Below, piece after piece: positions 8,162-15,417 of a stretch of 64,000 nt of DNA. The first letter of the stretch is position 1. Every line of letters begins with the position of its first letter. The position numbers and the translations under genes were made by a program. The notes beneath the pieces are model-generated. The model did no database searches. It worked only from the letters and a program-made list of their open reading frames with translations, and had not been told where the DNA came from. The DNA is from DAOPZJ01 sp964587625 (GTDB lineage Bacteria; Bacillota; Clostridia; Oscillospirales; JAKOTC01), in contig CAZPLU010000001.1 of NCBI GenBank assembly GCA_964587625.1, forward strand, positions 84,775 through 148,774. The letters run 5' to 3'.

Positions 8162-9193
8162 ATGAGTGATGTTGTTGCGAAAAAAACAGAAGTGAAGCCA
8201 AAAGAGCGAATACCATATTTTGATAACGCAAAACTCGTTTTGGTTTTTTTAGTCGTTTTCGGACATTTCATACAATTTTATGCGAATGATAATAAAATCG
8301 TATTTGCACTTTTCGATTTTATTTATCTGTTCCACATCCCCGCATTTGTTTTAATCTCGGGATATTTTTCAAAACACCTATCTTCCGTGCCGAAAAGGGT
8401 TTTTAAGTATGCGATTTTTTACCTTTTATTTTCACTCTACTACCTCCCGCTTTCATTGCGCACTGCAATTCCTTTTTTATTAAATCCATATTATATCATG
8501 TGGTACTTAATAAGTTTAATATCATGGAATCTTTTGTTGATATTATTTAAGCATATAAAGTTTTCCGTTTTAGTTGCATTTGCCATCGGAATTTCGATCG
8601 GATACGTCGAATGTATCGGTGACATTTTATCTTTATCACGCACATTTGTATTTTTTCCATTTTTCTTAATCGGATATTATTTGAATTTTGATTTCTTAAA
8701 AACGATTAAACTTAAAACGAAAATTATTGCTTCACTAATACTTATAGCAAGTTTTTATCTGGTTTATATCTACAAGATTCCCTTCCAATGGCTTTTCGGA
8801 AACACAAGTTATATGAAACTCGGCGTATCGGAATGGTATGCCGGCGCTATTAGGATTTGGATCTATTTAATTTCAGCATTAACTTGTGTTTGTGTCTTAA
8901 TATTAATTCCTCAAAAAGAATTAAAAATCACTATCAGAGGAACAAATACTCTTAATGTATATGTGCTTCATGGTATTTTTACGATTCTTTTTGCTTCGAT
9001 AATACTTCAAATCACTTCCGTCTTTATGAAAATTATAGTTTCTTTCATATTATCCATTTTGTTGGTTTTAGCACTCTCAAGCCGGGGAATTCAAAAAACC
9101 GTTGATTTTTTAATCAGAATTTTTTCAAAACCTTTTTTCATGTGTGAAAATTTGATAATCGCGAAATTTAAATCAAATCACCGAATGTTTTAA
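8162..9193 (+). CDS. Acyltransferase 3 family integral membrane protein
   Basis: The 343-residue, highly hydrophobic protein starts the family core with IPYFDNAKLVLVFLVVFGHF and continues FHIPAFVLISGYFSK, the pattern of membrane O-acyltransferases that acetylate surface sugars or peptidoglycan (fucose 4-O-acetylase-like). The His in the VFGHF motif is the expected catalytic position. AAAGGTG precedes the ATG. The gene is strikingly AT-rich, with many TTT, AAA and ATT codons, compared with both neighbours, which suggests recent acquisition. The acceptor substrate is unknown. The end of the protein is followed by AT-rich intergenic DNA. Confidence 0.85.
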   Translation: MSDVVAKKTEVKPKERIPYFDNAKLVLVFLVVFGHFIQFYANDNKIVFALFDFIYLFHIPAFVLISGYFSKHLSSVPKRVFKYAIFYLLFSLYYLPLSLRTAIPFLLNPYYIMWYLISLISWNLLLILFKHIKFSVLVAFAIGISIGYVECIGDILSLSRTFVFFPFFLIGYYLNFDFLKTIKLKTKIIASLILIASFYLVYIYKIPFQWLFGNTSYMKLGVSEWYAGAIRIWIYLISALTCVCVLILIPQKELKITIRGTNTLNVYVLHGIFTILFASIILQITSVFMKIIVSFILSILLVLALSSRGIQKTVDFLIRIFSKPFFMCENLIIAKFKSNHRMF

Positions 9194-9257
9194 CCCGGAG
9201 TTTTTATTATATTGCGGTATGAAACATCTTGATTTTTATCCGGCAATATGTTATGGC

Positions 9258-9286
9258 TTTACATTTGGTTGAAAATGGCGTATAAT
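9258..9286 (+). promoter_or_regulatory. Sigma-A promoter upstream of the 27-codon ORF and lipoprotein
   Basis: TTTACA (9258-9263) and TATAAT (9281-9286) are spaced by 17 bases. The first ORF downstream is the 27-codon ORF at 9315, with the lipoprotein gene at 9507 beyond a hairpin. Confidence 0.7.
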
Positions 9287-9314
9287 TTCATTATAAAAAT
9301 CCGGAGGGTACACT

Positions 9315-9398
9315 ATGAGCATTGAAATAAAAAAATATAAAAACGGATTTAAAAATGCGTTGAAAAACTATTTTGAACTGTTTGTTTTAATTACCTAA
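9315..9398 (+). CDS. 27-residue ORF with its own promoter and ribosome site
   Basis: A short ORF starts MSIEIKKYKNGFKNALK and ends ELFVLIT. A GGAGGG site precedes the ATG by about seven bases and a good promoter lies 30 bases upstream, so it is probably translated. It may be the intact start of a decayed gene, a leader peptide for the downstream lipoprotein gene, or a small amphipathic protein. The stop codon overlaps the first base pairs of a hairpin. No function can be assigned. Confidence 0.4.
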   Translation: MSIEIKKYKNGFKNALKNYFELFVLIT

Positions 9399-9445
9399 CA
9401 AGACATTAATGCCGAAGCCAAATATACCTCGGCGGTTCTTGTTTT
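9397..9445 (+). terminator. Terminator-like or attenuator-like hairpin before the lipoprotein gene
   Basis: AACAAGA (9397-9403) pairs with TCTTGTT (9437-9443), and inside it GCCGA (9411-9415) pairs with TCGGC (9429-9433). A short T-run overlaps and follows the stem. It lies between the 27-codon ORF and the lipoprotein gene, where it could terminate or attenuate transcription. Confidence 0.4.
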
Positions 9446-9506
9446 AACATCGCGAATAACATCTGGTGTAATAAGGATTGAAAAACCGCGAACGGAGGGA
9501 ATTATC

Positions 9507-10646
9507 ATGAAGATACTCATTTCAGGTCTTTTTTGTTTTCTCATTTTCATTTCCGGCTGCTCGGTCAATGTATCGAAAGAAATGATTTCCTCGATTAAAA
9601 TCAATGTGGTTAACGATCAAATCATTAATATTGCTTACAAAAAACCCAAGGATGGATATGGTGTGGATACTTACAATTGTTCTATGTCTCCCGACGGTAA
9701 AAGGATTTTTCTACCAATATCTCAAAAACCGGATGTGTTGATTGATTTAGAGACCCATGCAATTACGCTGTTCGAAAATGACGGGATTTGCAGATGGATG
9801 GACGAAAATTTCTTAATGGCGCGTTATGATGACGAAGAATCGGGTGACTTCGGAATTCGGGTGATCGACGCTGAGACGACTGCTGAAGTATTTTCGTTTA
9901 GCATTAAAAATCAACTTCCGGAGACGGTGAGAATCGAGGATCGATTCGTCGGTTTAGCGTATTGCAAGGCGACCGAACAATTCGTTCTGTTAACCGCCGA
10001 GAAAATGAATCCGTTTATTGTAATATATGTGTTCAGCGACAACGGCACGCTGGCAAAAACCATCGAGACGGAAATCCCGGCGAAACCGGCGGAGGATGTC
10101 GGCGTGTGGATGGAACAGCACATCAAAAGCGACGCGGACGGGAATCTCTATTTTATCGCCAAGTTCGCTGAGAATCATCATAAACGCCATTGTATCGTCA
10201 ACCTGAAGACCGGAGAACCGGTGGACATGGGCGATGTGCGTTTTGCGGTTCCCGAAAACGGGAAAATTTACGGTTTTTGTGTTGACGGCAAGAGTTGGAC
10301 CATGGGCGAATACGAAATTGAAAACAACAAAATGGTATTAGTAAATCCCATTACGGACTATGTTACAGCACTTGAAAATCAGGGTATATCCCCAAAATTT
10401 ATCAATACGCATCGATTAAATGATTATTTCACTTTCTATAAAGACGGAAGCATGGCTTTCGGGCCGGTATTTACTTCCGATGAAAACGGACGGGTAAATG
10501 ATTTTGGGAATTTGTATTTCCTCGACCCCAAAGGAGTTATTAAAAGCAGCATTGCGCTTAGCAGTTCGGATTATTATGATGTTTTTCCGCTCGGTGTAGA
10601 CGCGTTTGGGCGTTTGATTTTTAACAGTTATAATTTGCTATCTTGA
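9507..10646 (+). CDS. Putative lipoprotein with repeated beta-strand body
   Basis: The 379-residue protein has a lipoprotein signal (MKILISGLFCFLIFISGC) with the lipobox Cys at residue 18, so it is expected to be anchored on the outer face of the membrane. The rest is rich in short strands such as MSPDGKRIFLPI and YFIAKFAENHHKRHCIVNL, reminiscent of a beta-propeller of TolB/WD40-like blades, but I do not recognise a named family. The start is supported by CGGAGGG about eight bases upstream. Its immediate upstream unit is the 27-codon ORF and hairpin. Role unknown. Confidence 0.7.
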   Translation: MKILISGLFCFLIFISGCSVNVSKEMISSIKINVVNDQIINIAYKKPKDGYGVDTYNCSMSPDGKRIFLPISQKPDVLIDLETHAITLFENDGICRWMDENFLMARYDDEESGDFGIRVIDAETTAEVFSFSIKNQLPETVRIEDRFVGLAYCKATEQFVLLTAEKMNPFIVIYVFSDNGTLAKTIETEIPAKPAEDVGVWMEQHIKSDADGNLYFIAKFAENHHKRHCIVNLKTGEPVDMGDVRFAVPENGKIYGFCVDGKSWTMGEYEIENNKMVLVNPITDYVTALENQGISPKFINTHRLNDYFTFYKDGSMAFGPVFTSDENGRVNDFGNLYFLDPKGVIKSSIALSSSDYYDVFPLGVDAFGRLIFNSYNLLS

Positions 10647-10750
10647 ATTGCGGCAAATACAGATTATTATTCCACGCGGATTTTTATTTGAAGCGGAACG
10701 GTCACATCGGATACGATCCGAGACCGTTTCCCTACAACGCGTCTACCCTC

Positions 10751-10970
10751 CGAGAAGGCAGAAGACAGAGGACAGAAGGCAGAGTATGGAAATATTCCCG
10801 TCTTTTGAAAATAAAATTCACCCTTTCTGTTTCATTCTCTCGTTTTTGTCCTCTGCCCTTCGAGAAGGCAGAAGACAGGGGACAGAAGGCAGATTATGGA
10901 AATATTCCCGTCTTTTGAAAGTAAAATTCACCGTTTCTTTTTCATTCTTTCGTTTTTGCCCTCTCACCTC
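10751..10970. repeat. Two tandem copies of a 110-base unit
   Basis: The segment starting CGAGAAGGCAGAAGACAG at 10751 recurs at 10861 with few differences, including the interior ATGGAAATATTCCCGTC and the trailing C/T-rich tract. The unit carries CCTCTGCC-type and GGCAGAAG-type complementary tracts, so each can fold. The gap from 10647 to 11151 (505 bases) holds no convincing gene. It consists of these repeats, a palindromic element and a terminator. Confidence 0.85.
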
Positions 10971-11023
10971 TGTCCTCTCGTCTACCAATTTCGAATTTCC
11001 AATTTCTAATTCCCAATTTGGGC

Positions 11024-11069
11024 GGGCGGCCACATAGGGCCGCCCCTACGACGAAAATTTTTCGCTCCC
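11024..11069. repeat. Dispersed palindromic element, copy 1
   Basis: GGGCGGCC-ACATAG-GGCCGCCC (11024-11045) is followed by CTACGACGAAAATTTTT. The same arrangement appears at 47801-47846, so this is a member of a dispersed intergenic family. Both copies are flanked by AATTTCCA-type tracts and CCTCTGCCTTCTCG-type tracts. Confidence 0.75.
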
Positions 11070-11106
11070 CCGTCTACCATTTTCCATTTTCTATTTTCCA
11101 ACACCC

Positions 11107-11137
11107 AAAAGGGGGCGGCAAAAAGCCGCCCCCTTTT
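11107..11137. terminator. Bidirectional intrinsic terminator
   Basis: AAAAGGGGGCGGC (11107-11119) and GCCGCCCCCTTTT (11125-11137) form a 13-base stem with an AAAAA loop. On the minus strand it ends the gene stopping at 11152; on the plus strand it also closes the lipoprotein region. Confidence 0.85.
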
Positions 11138-11151
11138 CTTTTGTTGTGTTC

Positions 11152-11835
11152 TCAGTGGTTGGTCACCGACGTGTATTCGGGTTTCATAAACGTCACCAAA
11201 TCCGAAAACTTGACACTGACTCGGGTCGTATTTCCGTTCTGATCATCGAATAAAACCGTTAAAACGCCAATTTCATCGTCCGCGAAATAGGACATTGCGC
11301 CGATGCTTTTCATCTTTTTCAATACCCATTGCGATCCGGGTTCACCGCGCTCGCGTACTTCGTGTCCGAAAATCTCCAGGACAGCTTCTCGCTTTGCGCC
11401 GTCTTTGACAAAGAGATCCCAAAAACCGAGCTGTTTCCCGCTGCTTGTGTCTAAGCAGAGATAGCGTATTGAATCATAACGCGTTCCGCTGCCGTCGATT
11501 GCGTCGGTTTGATAGCTGAAACAAATCATGTTCCCGCTGTTGCAAGTGTTTTCCACAATGATTTCGCCTGTCGCTTTTTCATTGATCGCCATCGCTTTAT
11601 AGCGAACCTCAAGATATGCTCGTTGTCCTTCCTCTTTCAGAAGCCGGTTGAGTATCTTCATTGTTTCGGTGTCGTACAGTCCGTATATGCGGGGATGCCG
11701 CCAAACAAACGAAACCGATTCGTCATTGACTTTATCCTCTCGGACGTTATAAGACACACCGGTGCTCGCCGCCGCGATAAAACTTGCGCCTTGCAAAAGA
11801 AGCAAACAGCAAAGGAGCAGTGCTGCCTTTTTCAT
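11152..11835 (-). CDS. Secreted protein, possibly DUF3298/DUF4163-like
   Basis: The 227-residue form starting MKKAALLLCCLLLLQGASFIA has a clear signal peptide, so the protein is exported. I prefer this start at 11835 to the longer in-frame one at 11943 because the signal peptide begins there, although no good ribosome site is visible. The body has a WRHPRIYGLYDTETMKILNR segment and later LCLDTSSGKQLGFWDLF, reminiscent of the DUF3298/RsiV-type extracytoplasmic domain in which a polypeptide is compared with intrinsic ligands. That match is tentative. It is the last gene of a long minus-strand run and ends at a strong terminator. Confidence 0.6.
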   Translation of the reverse strand: MKKAALLLCCLLLLQGASFIAAASTGVSYNVREDKVNDESVSFVWRHPRIYGLYDTETMKILNRLLKEEGQRAYLEVRYKAMAINEKATGEIIVENTCNSGNMICFSYQTDAIDGSGTRYDSIRYLCLDTSSGKQLGFWDLFVKDGAKREAVLEIFGHEVRERGEPGSQWVLKKMKSIGAMSYFADDEIGVLTVLFDDQNGNTTRVSVKFSDLVTFMKPEYTSVTNH

Positions 11836-11953
11836 GGCAATGCATCGTTTCTGCTGAATTGTACCAAAATGCGATACATCATAAAGATGCTTTCGCATCG
11901 GTACGCACTTATTATGCCCCGAACCGCAAAAACTTTCATGCAATTTTTAGTAT

Positions 11954-12661
11954 TTATTTTTGAAAACGCCACCAAGTCACGGTCTGCGTGGTATCAATCG
12001 ACATGCCGGCTTTGCGTTGGAGCGCATATGAGGCCGTATTCCCCAAAACCACTTCGCCGACGGGCAATTTTCCTTCGGAAAGCACTTTTCGGATCATAAA
12101 CTGTTCCAATTTCAAACCGAGACCCCGATTGCGGTACGGCTCGAAAACCTCGAGCAATCCCATTTCTCCGCTGTCGTGCTGACCGATAAATCCCGCCGGG
12201 CTGCCGTCGATGCAGACGGCGAACAGCTGCCCGCCGGAGAGCAGTTCGGTGAAATATTCCTCGTCGGTAAACAGATGATAGTGCTCGACCACAAGCGGCA
12301 AATCGGCGACCGTCAACTGCCGGATGTCCGCGTCGGGCGCTTCCGGCGCCTCTTTTTTCAAATAGGCGGCTGTGTTGCAACGCGTGTTTCGGATCGGGTT
12401 TTTGGCCTGCAGGTGGTCGTCATAAAACGCTTCATGCGCCAATATCGTCTCCCCTTGCGGCACTTTTTCAATCAAATCGCGCGCGGTCTCCCGATCTTTC
12501 GCAGAGAGCAAAAAATGACCGCCGCTCTTGTCAAACAGCAAAATGCCGTTCTCGCCGCAGTACAAAATATCCGCCGCGCCGCTCTTGAGGCAATACAGCA
12601 GCAAAGCGCGGTGCGGCAGGTCGTCTTCGGCATATTTTACGCAAAAATCGAAATCGTTCAT
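11954..12661 (-). CDS. GNAT family N-acetyltransferase
   Basis: The 235-residue protein has its acetyltransferase domain in the C-terminal half: IRQLTVADLPLVVEHYHLF begins the fold, and MGLLEVFEPYRNRGLGLKLEQ contains the acetyl-CoA binding Q/RxxGxG/A-type loop. The N-terminal ~110 residues form a separate domain of the sort found in two-part GNAT proteins. The start codon overlaps the stop of the DUF896 gene by four bases (ATGA), indicating coupled translation. The acceptor substrate is unknown. Confidence 0.85.
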   Translation of the reverse strand: MNDFDFCVKYAEDDLPHRALLLYCLKSGAADILYCGENGILLFDKSGGHFLLSAKDRETARDLIEKVPQGETILAHEAFYDDHLQAKNPIRNTRCNTAAYLKKEAPEAPDADIRQLTVADLPLVVEHYHLFTDEEYFTELLSGGQLFAVCIDGSPAGFIGQHDSGEMGLLEVFEPYRNRGLGLKLEQFMIRKVLSEGKLPVGEVVLGNTASYALQRKAGMSIDTTQTVTWWRFQK

Positions 12662-12861
12662 TTGGGCTTCAACTTTTTTTTGGTTCCGTTTTCATCGACA
12701 AGCGTGATCGCATCGAGCTGGCTTCGCAAACTGTTTCGAAAACCCGCGATATACAGTTCGCGCAAGCGCGCCTGTTCCTTTTTTTCGTCCTCGGTCAGTC
12801 CGCATTCGCGCTGTTTTTTGGCGAGTGCGTTGATTCGGTCAATTTCTTTTTGTGTTACCAT
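12658..12861 (-). CDS. DUF896 (YnzC-like) small cytoplasmic protein
   Basis: This 67-residue protein, starting MVTQKEIDRINALAKKQ, matches the DUF896/YnzC family of short helical-hairpin proteins found across Firmicutes. Their function is unknown, although YnzC-like genes are often linked to the SOS region. AAAAGGA sits seven bases before the ATG at 12861. A start at 12879 (MEKDSD) also has AAAGGA upstream and is possible. The gene overlaps the end of the upstream URO-D-like gene by about 20 bases and the start of the GNAT gene by four, so all three are probably one transcript. Confidence 0.85.
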   Translation of the reverse strand: MVTQKEIDRINALAKKQRECGLTEDEKKEQARLRELYIAGFRNSLRSQLDAITLVDENGTKKKLKPK

Positions 12862-14050
12862 GTCGCTGTCCTTTTCCATATTGCGGTTTTCCTTTGTAAC
12901 CGCCCCAGTGGTCCCAGTATTCGGCGCTGTCGCCATAACCCGTATATTGCATCATTTCCGCTCTCGGTGTTCCCGCTTCGAGCAATTTTTGCACTTTCAG
13001 CGCGGTGTCGCGGAAGATATGAATCTTTTCGACGGTCTCGGGGTCGAGCGTGTCCCCCGCGATATAGGTGTGGACATTGCACGCGCCGTCCGCCGCCGCC
13101 GAATACACAAAATCCGCCGTGTCTTTTCGGCTCATCTGCGGAAAATGGAACGAACCGATCCGCCACATAAACGGCACGCGGCAGGTCCGGGCGATGATGG
13201 CGGGCGTGAGCATCGGTGAGATCGAGGGGTCAAACCGCTCCATGCGGGCTTGTTCAAGGAATTTGAGCTGGCGCGGCAGCAGACCCTCGATATGGATGTT
13301 GCGCCTGCCGTTCGTGCGGAAACGGTAATACTTTTCCCAATACGGGAGCACAAATTCCGGCCAGAACGCATCGGGGATCATGCTTGCGACGTCGTCTGCC
13401 ATATAGGCCTCGCCGTCCGGATAAGGCGGATCTCCTTCGACACGGCGCACAAGCGCGGAATAGTCGTTGATGCTGTCGGAGAGCAGGTCGAAAAATTCGA
13501 GCGTCGCTTCCGGCTCGTCATAAATCTCGGTGAAAATGCGGTCGCCGAGCAATTCATACGCCGTCGTGAGCGGCCCCTCGACGCCGAATCCGAACCGTAC
13601 CGAACGGCTCGGGAAAGCGGCGCGCAGTTTTTCGGCAAACGCGGCGTAAAACGGAAACATGCCCTCTTTGGACAGATCACAGCCCCGCTTGGATTTTAAC
13701 AGCTTGACGCCCTCTTTGACCGATGAACACGGATGGCGCAGGCCGACCTCGCCGTCCTCGGGGAACAACAGCTCCGCGCCCAAACAGCTCACATGTCCGT
13801 AGCTGACGGCGGGTGTGATCATTTGTGGCATCGCAAAGCCGCCGAACAGTTTTGCCAGCTTTGCTTCGCCCTCTTGATACATCCGGACATTGGTCTCGAA
13901 ATCGAGAAAATAATCGCGATACCGGATTCCGGTAAGGGCAATCAACGCCGTGACCGTCGAACCGACGCTCCAGGTGAACGGGGTGTTTTCACGCAGCGTA
14001 TTATAATCGACACTGCGCGGCCGCGTGTTTGTGAGCTGTTGACCCGCCAT
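12839..14050 (-). CDS. URO-D superfamily protein, copy 2
   Basis: The 403-residue protein belongs to the uroporphyrinogen decarboxylase/cobalamin-dependent methyltransferase fold, as shown by FGFGVEGPLTTAYELLG, by DVASMIPDAFWPEFVLPYWE and by a late IAGDTLDPETVEKI strand. It lacks the N-terminal RxPxWxMRQAGR substrate motif of true HemE, so a haem role is unlikely. Eight bases before the start is AAAGGCGGG. It follows trkA by 24 bases and overlaps the DUF896 gene, so it sits inside the minus-strand operon by position rather than by function. The reaction is unknown. Confidence 0.8.
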   Translation of the reverse strand: MAGQQLTNTRPRSVDYNTLRENTPFTWSVGSTVTALIALTGIRYRDYFLDFETNVRMYQEGEAKLAKLFGGFAMPQMITPAVSYGHVSCLGAELLFPEDGEVGLRHPCSSVKEGVKLLKSKRGCDLSKEGMFPFYAAFAEKLRAAFPSRSVRFGFGVEGPLTTAYELLGDRIFTEIYDEPEATLEFFDLLSDSINDYSALVRRVEGDPPYPDGEAYMADDVASMIPDAFWPEFVLPYWEKYYRFRTNGRRNIHIEGLLPRQLKFLEQARMERFDPSISPMLTPAIIARTCRVPFMWRIGSFHFPQMSRKDTADFVYSAAADGACNVHTYIAGDTLDPETVEKIHIFRDTALKVQKLLEAGTPRAEMMQYTGYGDSAEYWDHWGGYKGKPQYGKGQRHGNTKRN

Positions 14051-14074
14051 AAAAACCCGCCTTTCGAAAATTGA

Positions 14075-14746
14075 TCAGGCGCCGCCCGAGACCTTTTTCA
14101 AGGCCTGTTTGACTTCGGCGCGATAAGCCGGCGGACAGGCGGCGACCAGCGTATCATCCCGGAGCAGCACGACGCCGCCGCGCGGGACAATCATCTTCCC
14201 CTCGCGCAGAATTGAGACCAGAATGCAGTTTTGCGGCAGGTCGAGTTCCTTGATCATGCGGTTTTCGAGCGGTGAGCCCTTGGTGACCGTGACTTCGTTG
14301 ATCGAGATCTGCCCCGCTGTGACCGTGGATAAAAATCGGCTGTCGGCGTCGTCGAGCTGTCGCTCGATCAGATTTGCGATATACCCGGTGCTGCTGACCG
14401 CGATATCAACGCCCAATTTTTGAACCACTTGCAAATTTTTCGGGTTATTGACCCTTGCGACCGTCTTTTTGACGCCGAAACGGATTTTTGCAAGCTGGCA
14501 GGCGATCAAATTGATCTCGTCCTTGCCCGTGACCGCGATAAAAGCATCCGCTTTGTCGGTGCCGGCGGCGGTCTGTTCCTCGATCTTGCTGCCGTCGCCG
14601 CATATGACAGGTCTGTGTAAATTGTTGGCGATTTTCGTGCAGGTTTCGGGGCGAAGTTCAATCATTTTGACCTTGTGCCCGCCCTCGATCAGCGTTTTCG
14701 AGAGATTATATCCGACTTTTCCGAGTCCGACGATAACAACAGTCAT
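14075..14746 (-). CDS. trkA: TrkA/KtrA-type potassium channel regulatory subunit, first copy
   Basis: The 223-residue cytoplasmic protein has an N-terminal RCK_N Rossmann domain beginning MTVVIVGLGKVGYNLSKTL (GxGxxG) and a C-terminal RCK_C domain with LPQNCILVSILREGKMIVP. Such subunits bind NAD(H) or nucleotides and gate the TrkH/KtrB membrane subunit. Here it is third after trkH and a second, divergent trkA, all on the minus strand with gaps of 15 to 20 bases. A GAGGAGAGGAGGG site precedes the ATG. It is a single-RCK protein, about half the size of E. coli TrkA. Confidence 0.9.
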   Translation of the reverse strand: MTVVIVGLGKVGYNLSKTLIEGGHKVKMIELRPETCTKIANNLHRPVICGDGSKIEEQTAAGTDKADAFIAVTGKDEINLIACQLAKIRFGVKKTVARVNNPKNLQVVQKLGVDIAVSSTGYIANLIERQLDDADSRFLSTVTAGQISINEVTVTKGSPLENRMIKELDLPQNCILVSILREGKMIVPRGGVVLLRDDTLVAACPPAYRAEVKQALKKVSGGA

Positions 14747-14761
14747 ATGACCCTCCTCTCC

Positions 14762-15397
14762 TCAGTCCACTTTATGCGAGACGACCAACCGGTCGCTTGC
14801 GCCGAGCCGCCGGTCGGGGTGTTCGACGGCCATCGTCATTTCGCCGCTGGCGTGCAGCGCCCCGAACAGCAGCACGCTTTCCTGCGCATAACGTTTCGAC
14901 AACTCGAAAAGCGCCAGACCGATCTCGTGTTCGCCCGGATCTTCAATCGCAAACGACAGTGTGCTCATGCCGAAATGCACGGTTTTGTGCGCCAATTCGG
15001 CCTCGACCGTCGCCGAATAGACCGCGTCGATGGTCAATTTGGTCGGACAGATGGTCTGCAGGCCGAATCGGCTATAGGCATCCTCGCGCTCGGGGTCATA
15101 AATCCGCGTGACAACGCGCCGGACGTTGAAGACATTGTGGGCGATTTGAGCGGCCATGATGTTGATGTTGTCATCGTGCGTAACTGCCGCGACGATGTCG
15201 CAGGCGGAGATTCCGGCCCGCTGCAAAACGTCCTGGTCGCATTCGAACCCCTCGAAGGTCATCCCGGAAAAATCCGGGGACAACTGTAAAAAATTGCGCG
15301 CATCGCTGTCGACAACCGAGATATCATGCCCCGCATTCGACAGCCGGGACGCCAGCACCGAACCGACTTTACCGCATCCGATGATTAAAATATTCAT
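14762..15397 (-). CDS. TrkA/KtrA-type potassium channel regulatory subunit, second copy
   Basis: The 211-residue protein starts MNILIIGCGKVGSVLASRL, an RCK_N NAD-binding domain, and has a shortened RCK_C domain ending GASDRLVVSHKVD. It is clearly different from the adjacent trkA. Two single-RCK subunits beside one TrkH suggest a heteromeric gating ring or two alternative regulators. The gene lies 20 bases after trkH and 15 bases before the other trkA. The family is certain; the division of labour is inferred. Confidence 0.9.
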   Translation of the reverse strand: MNILIIGCGKVGSVLASRLSNAGHDISVVDSDARNFLQLSPDFSGMTFEGFECDQDVLQRAGISACDIVAAVTHDDNINIMAAQIAHNVFNVRRVVTRIYDPEREDAYSRFGLQTICPTKLTIDAVYSATVEAELAHKTVHFGMSTLSFAIEDPGEHEIGLALFELSKRYAQESVLLFGALHASGEMTMAVEHPDRRLGASDRLVVSHKVD

Positions 15398-15417
15398 ACG
15401 ATCAGTCCTTCCGCTAT

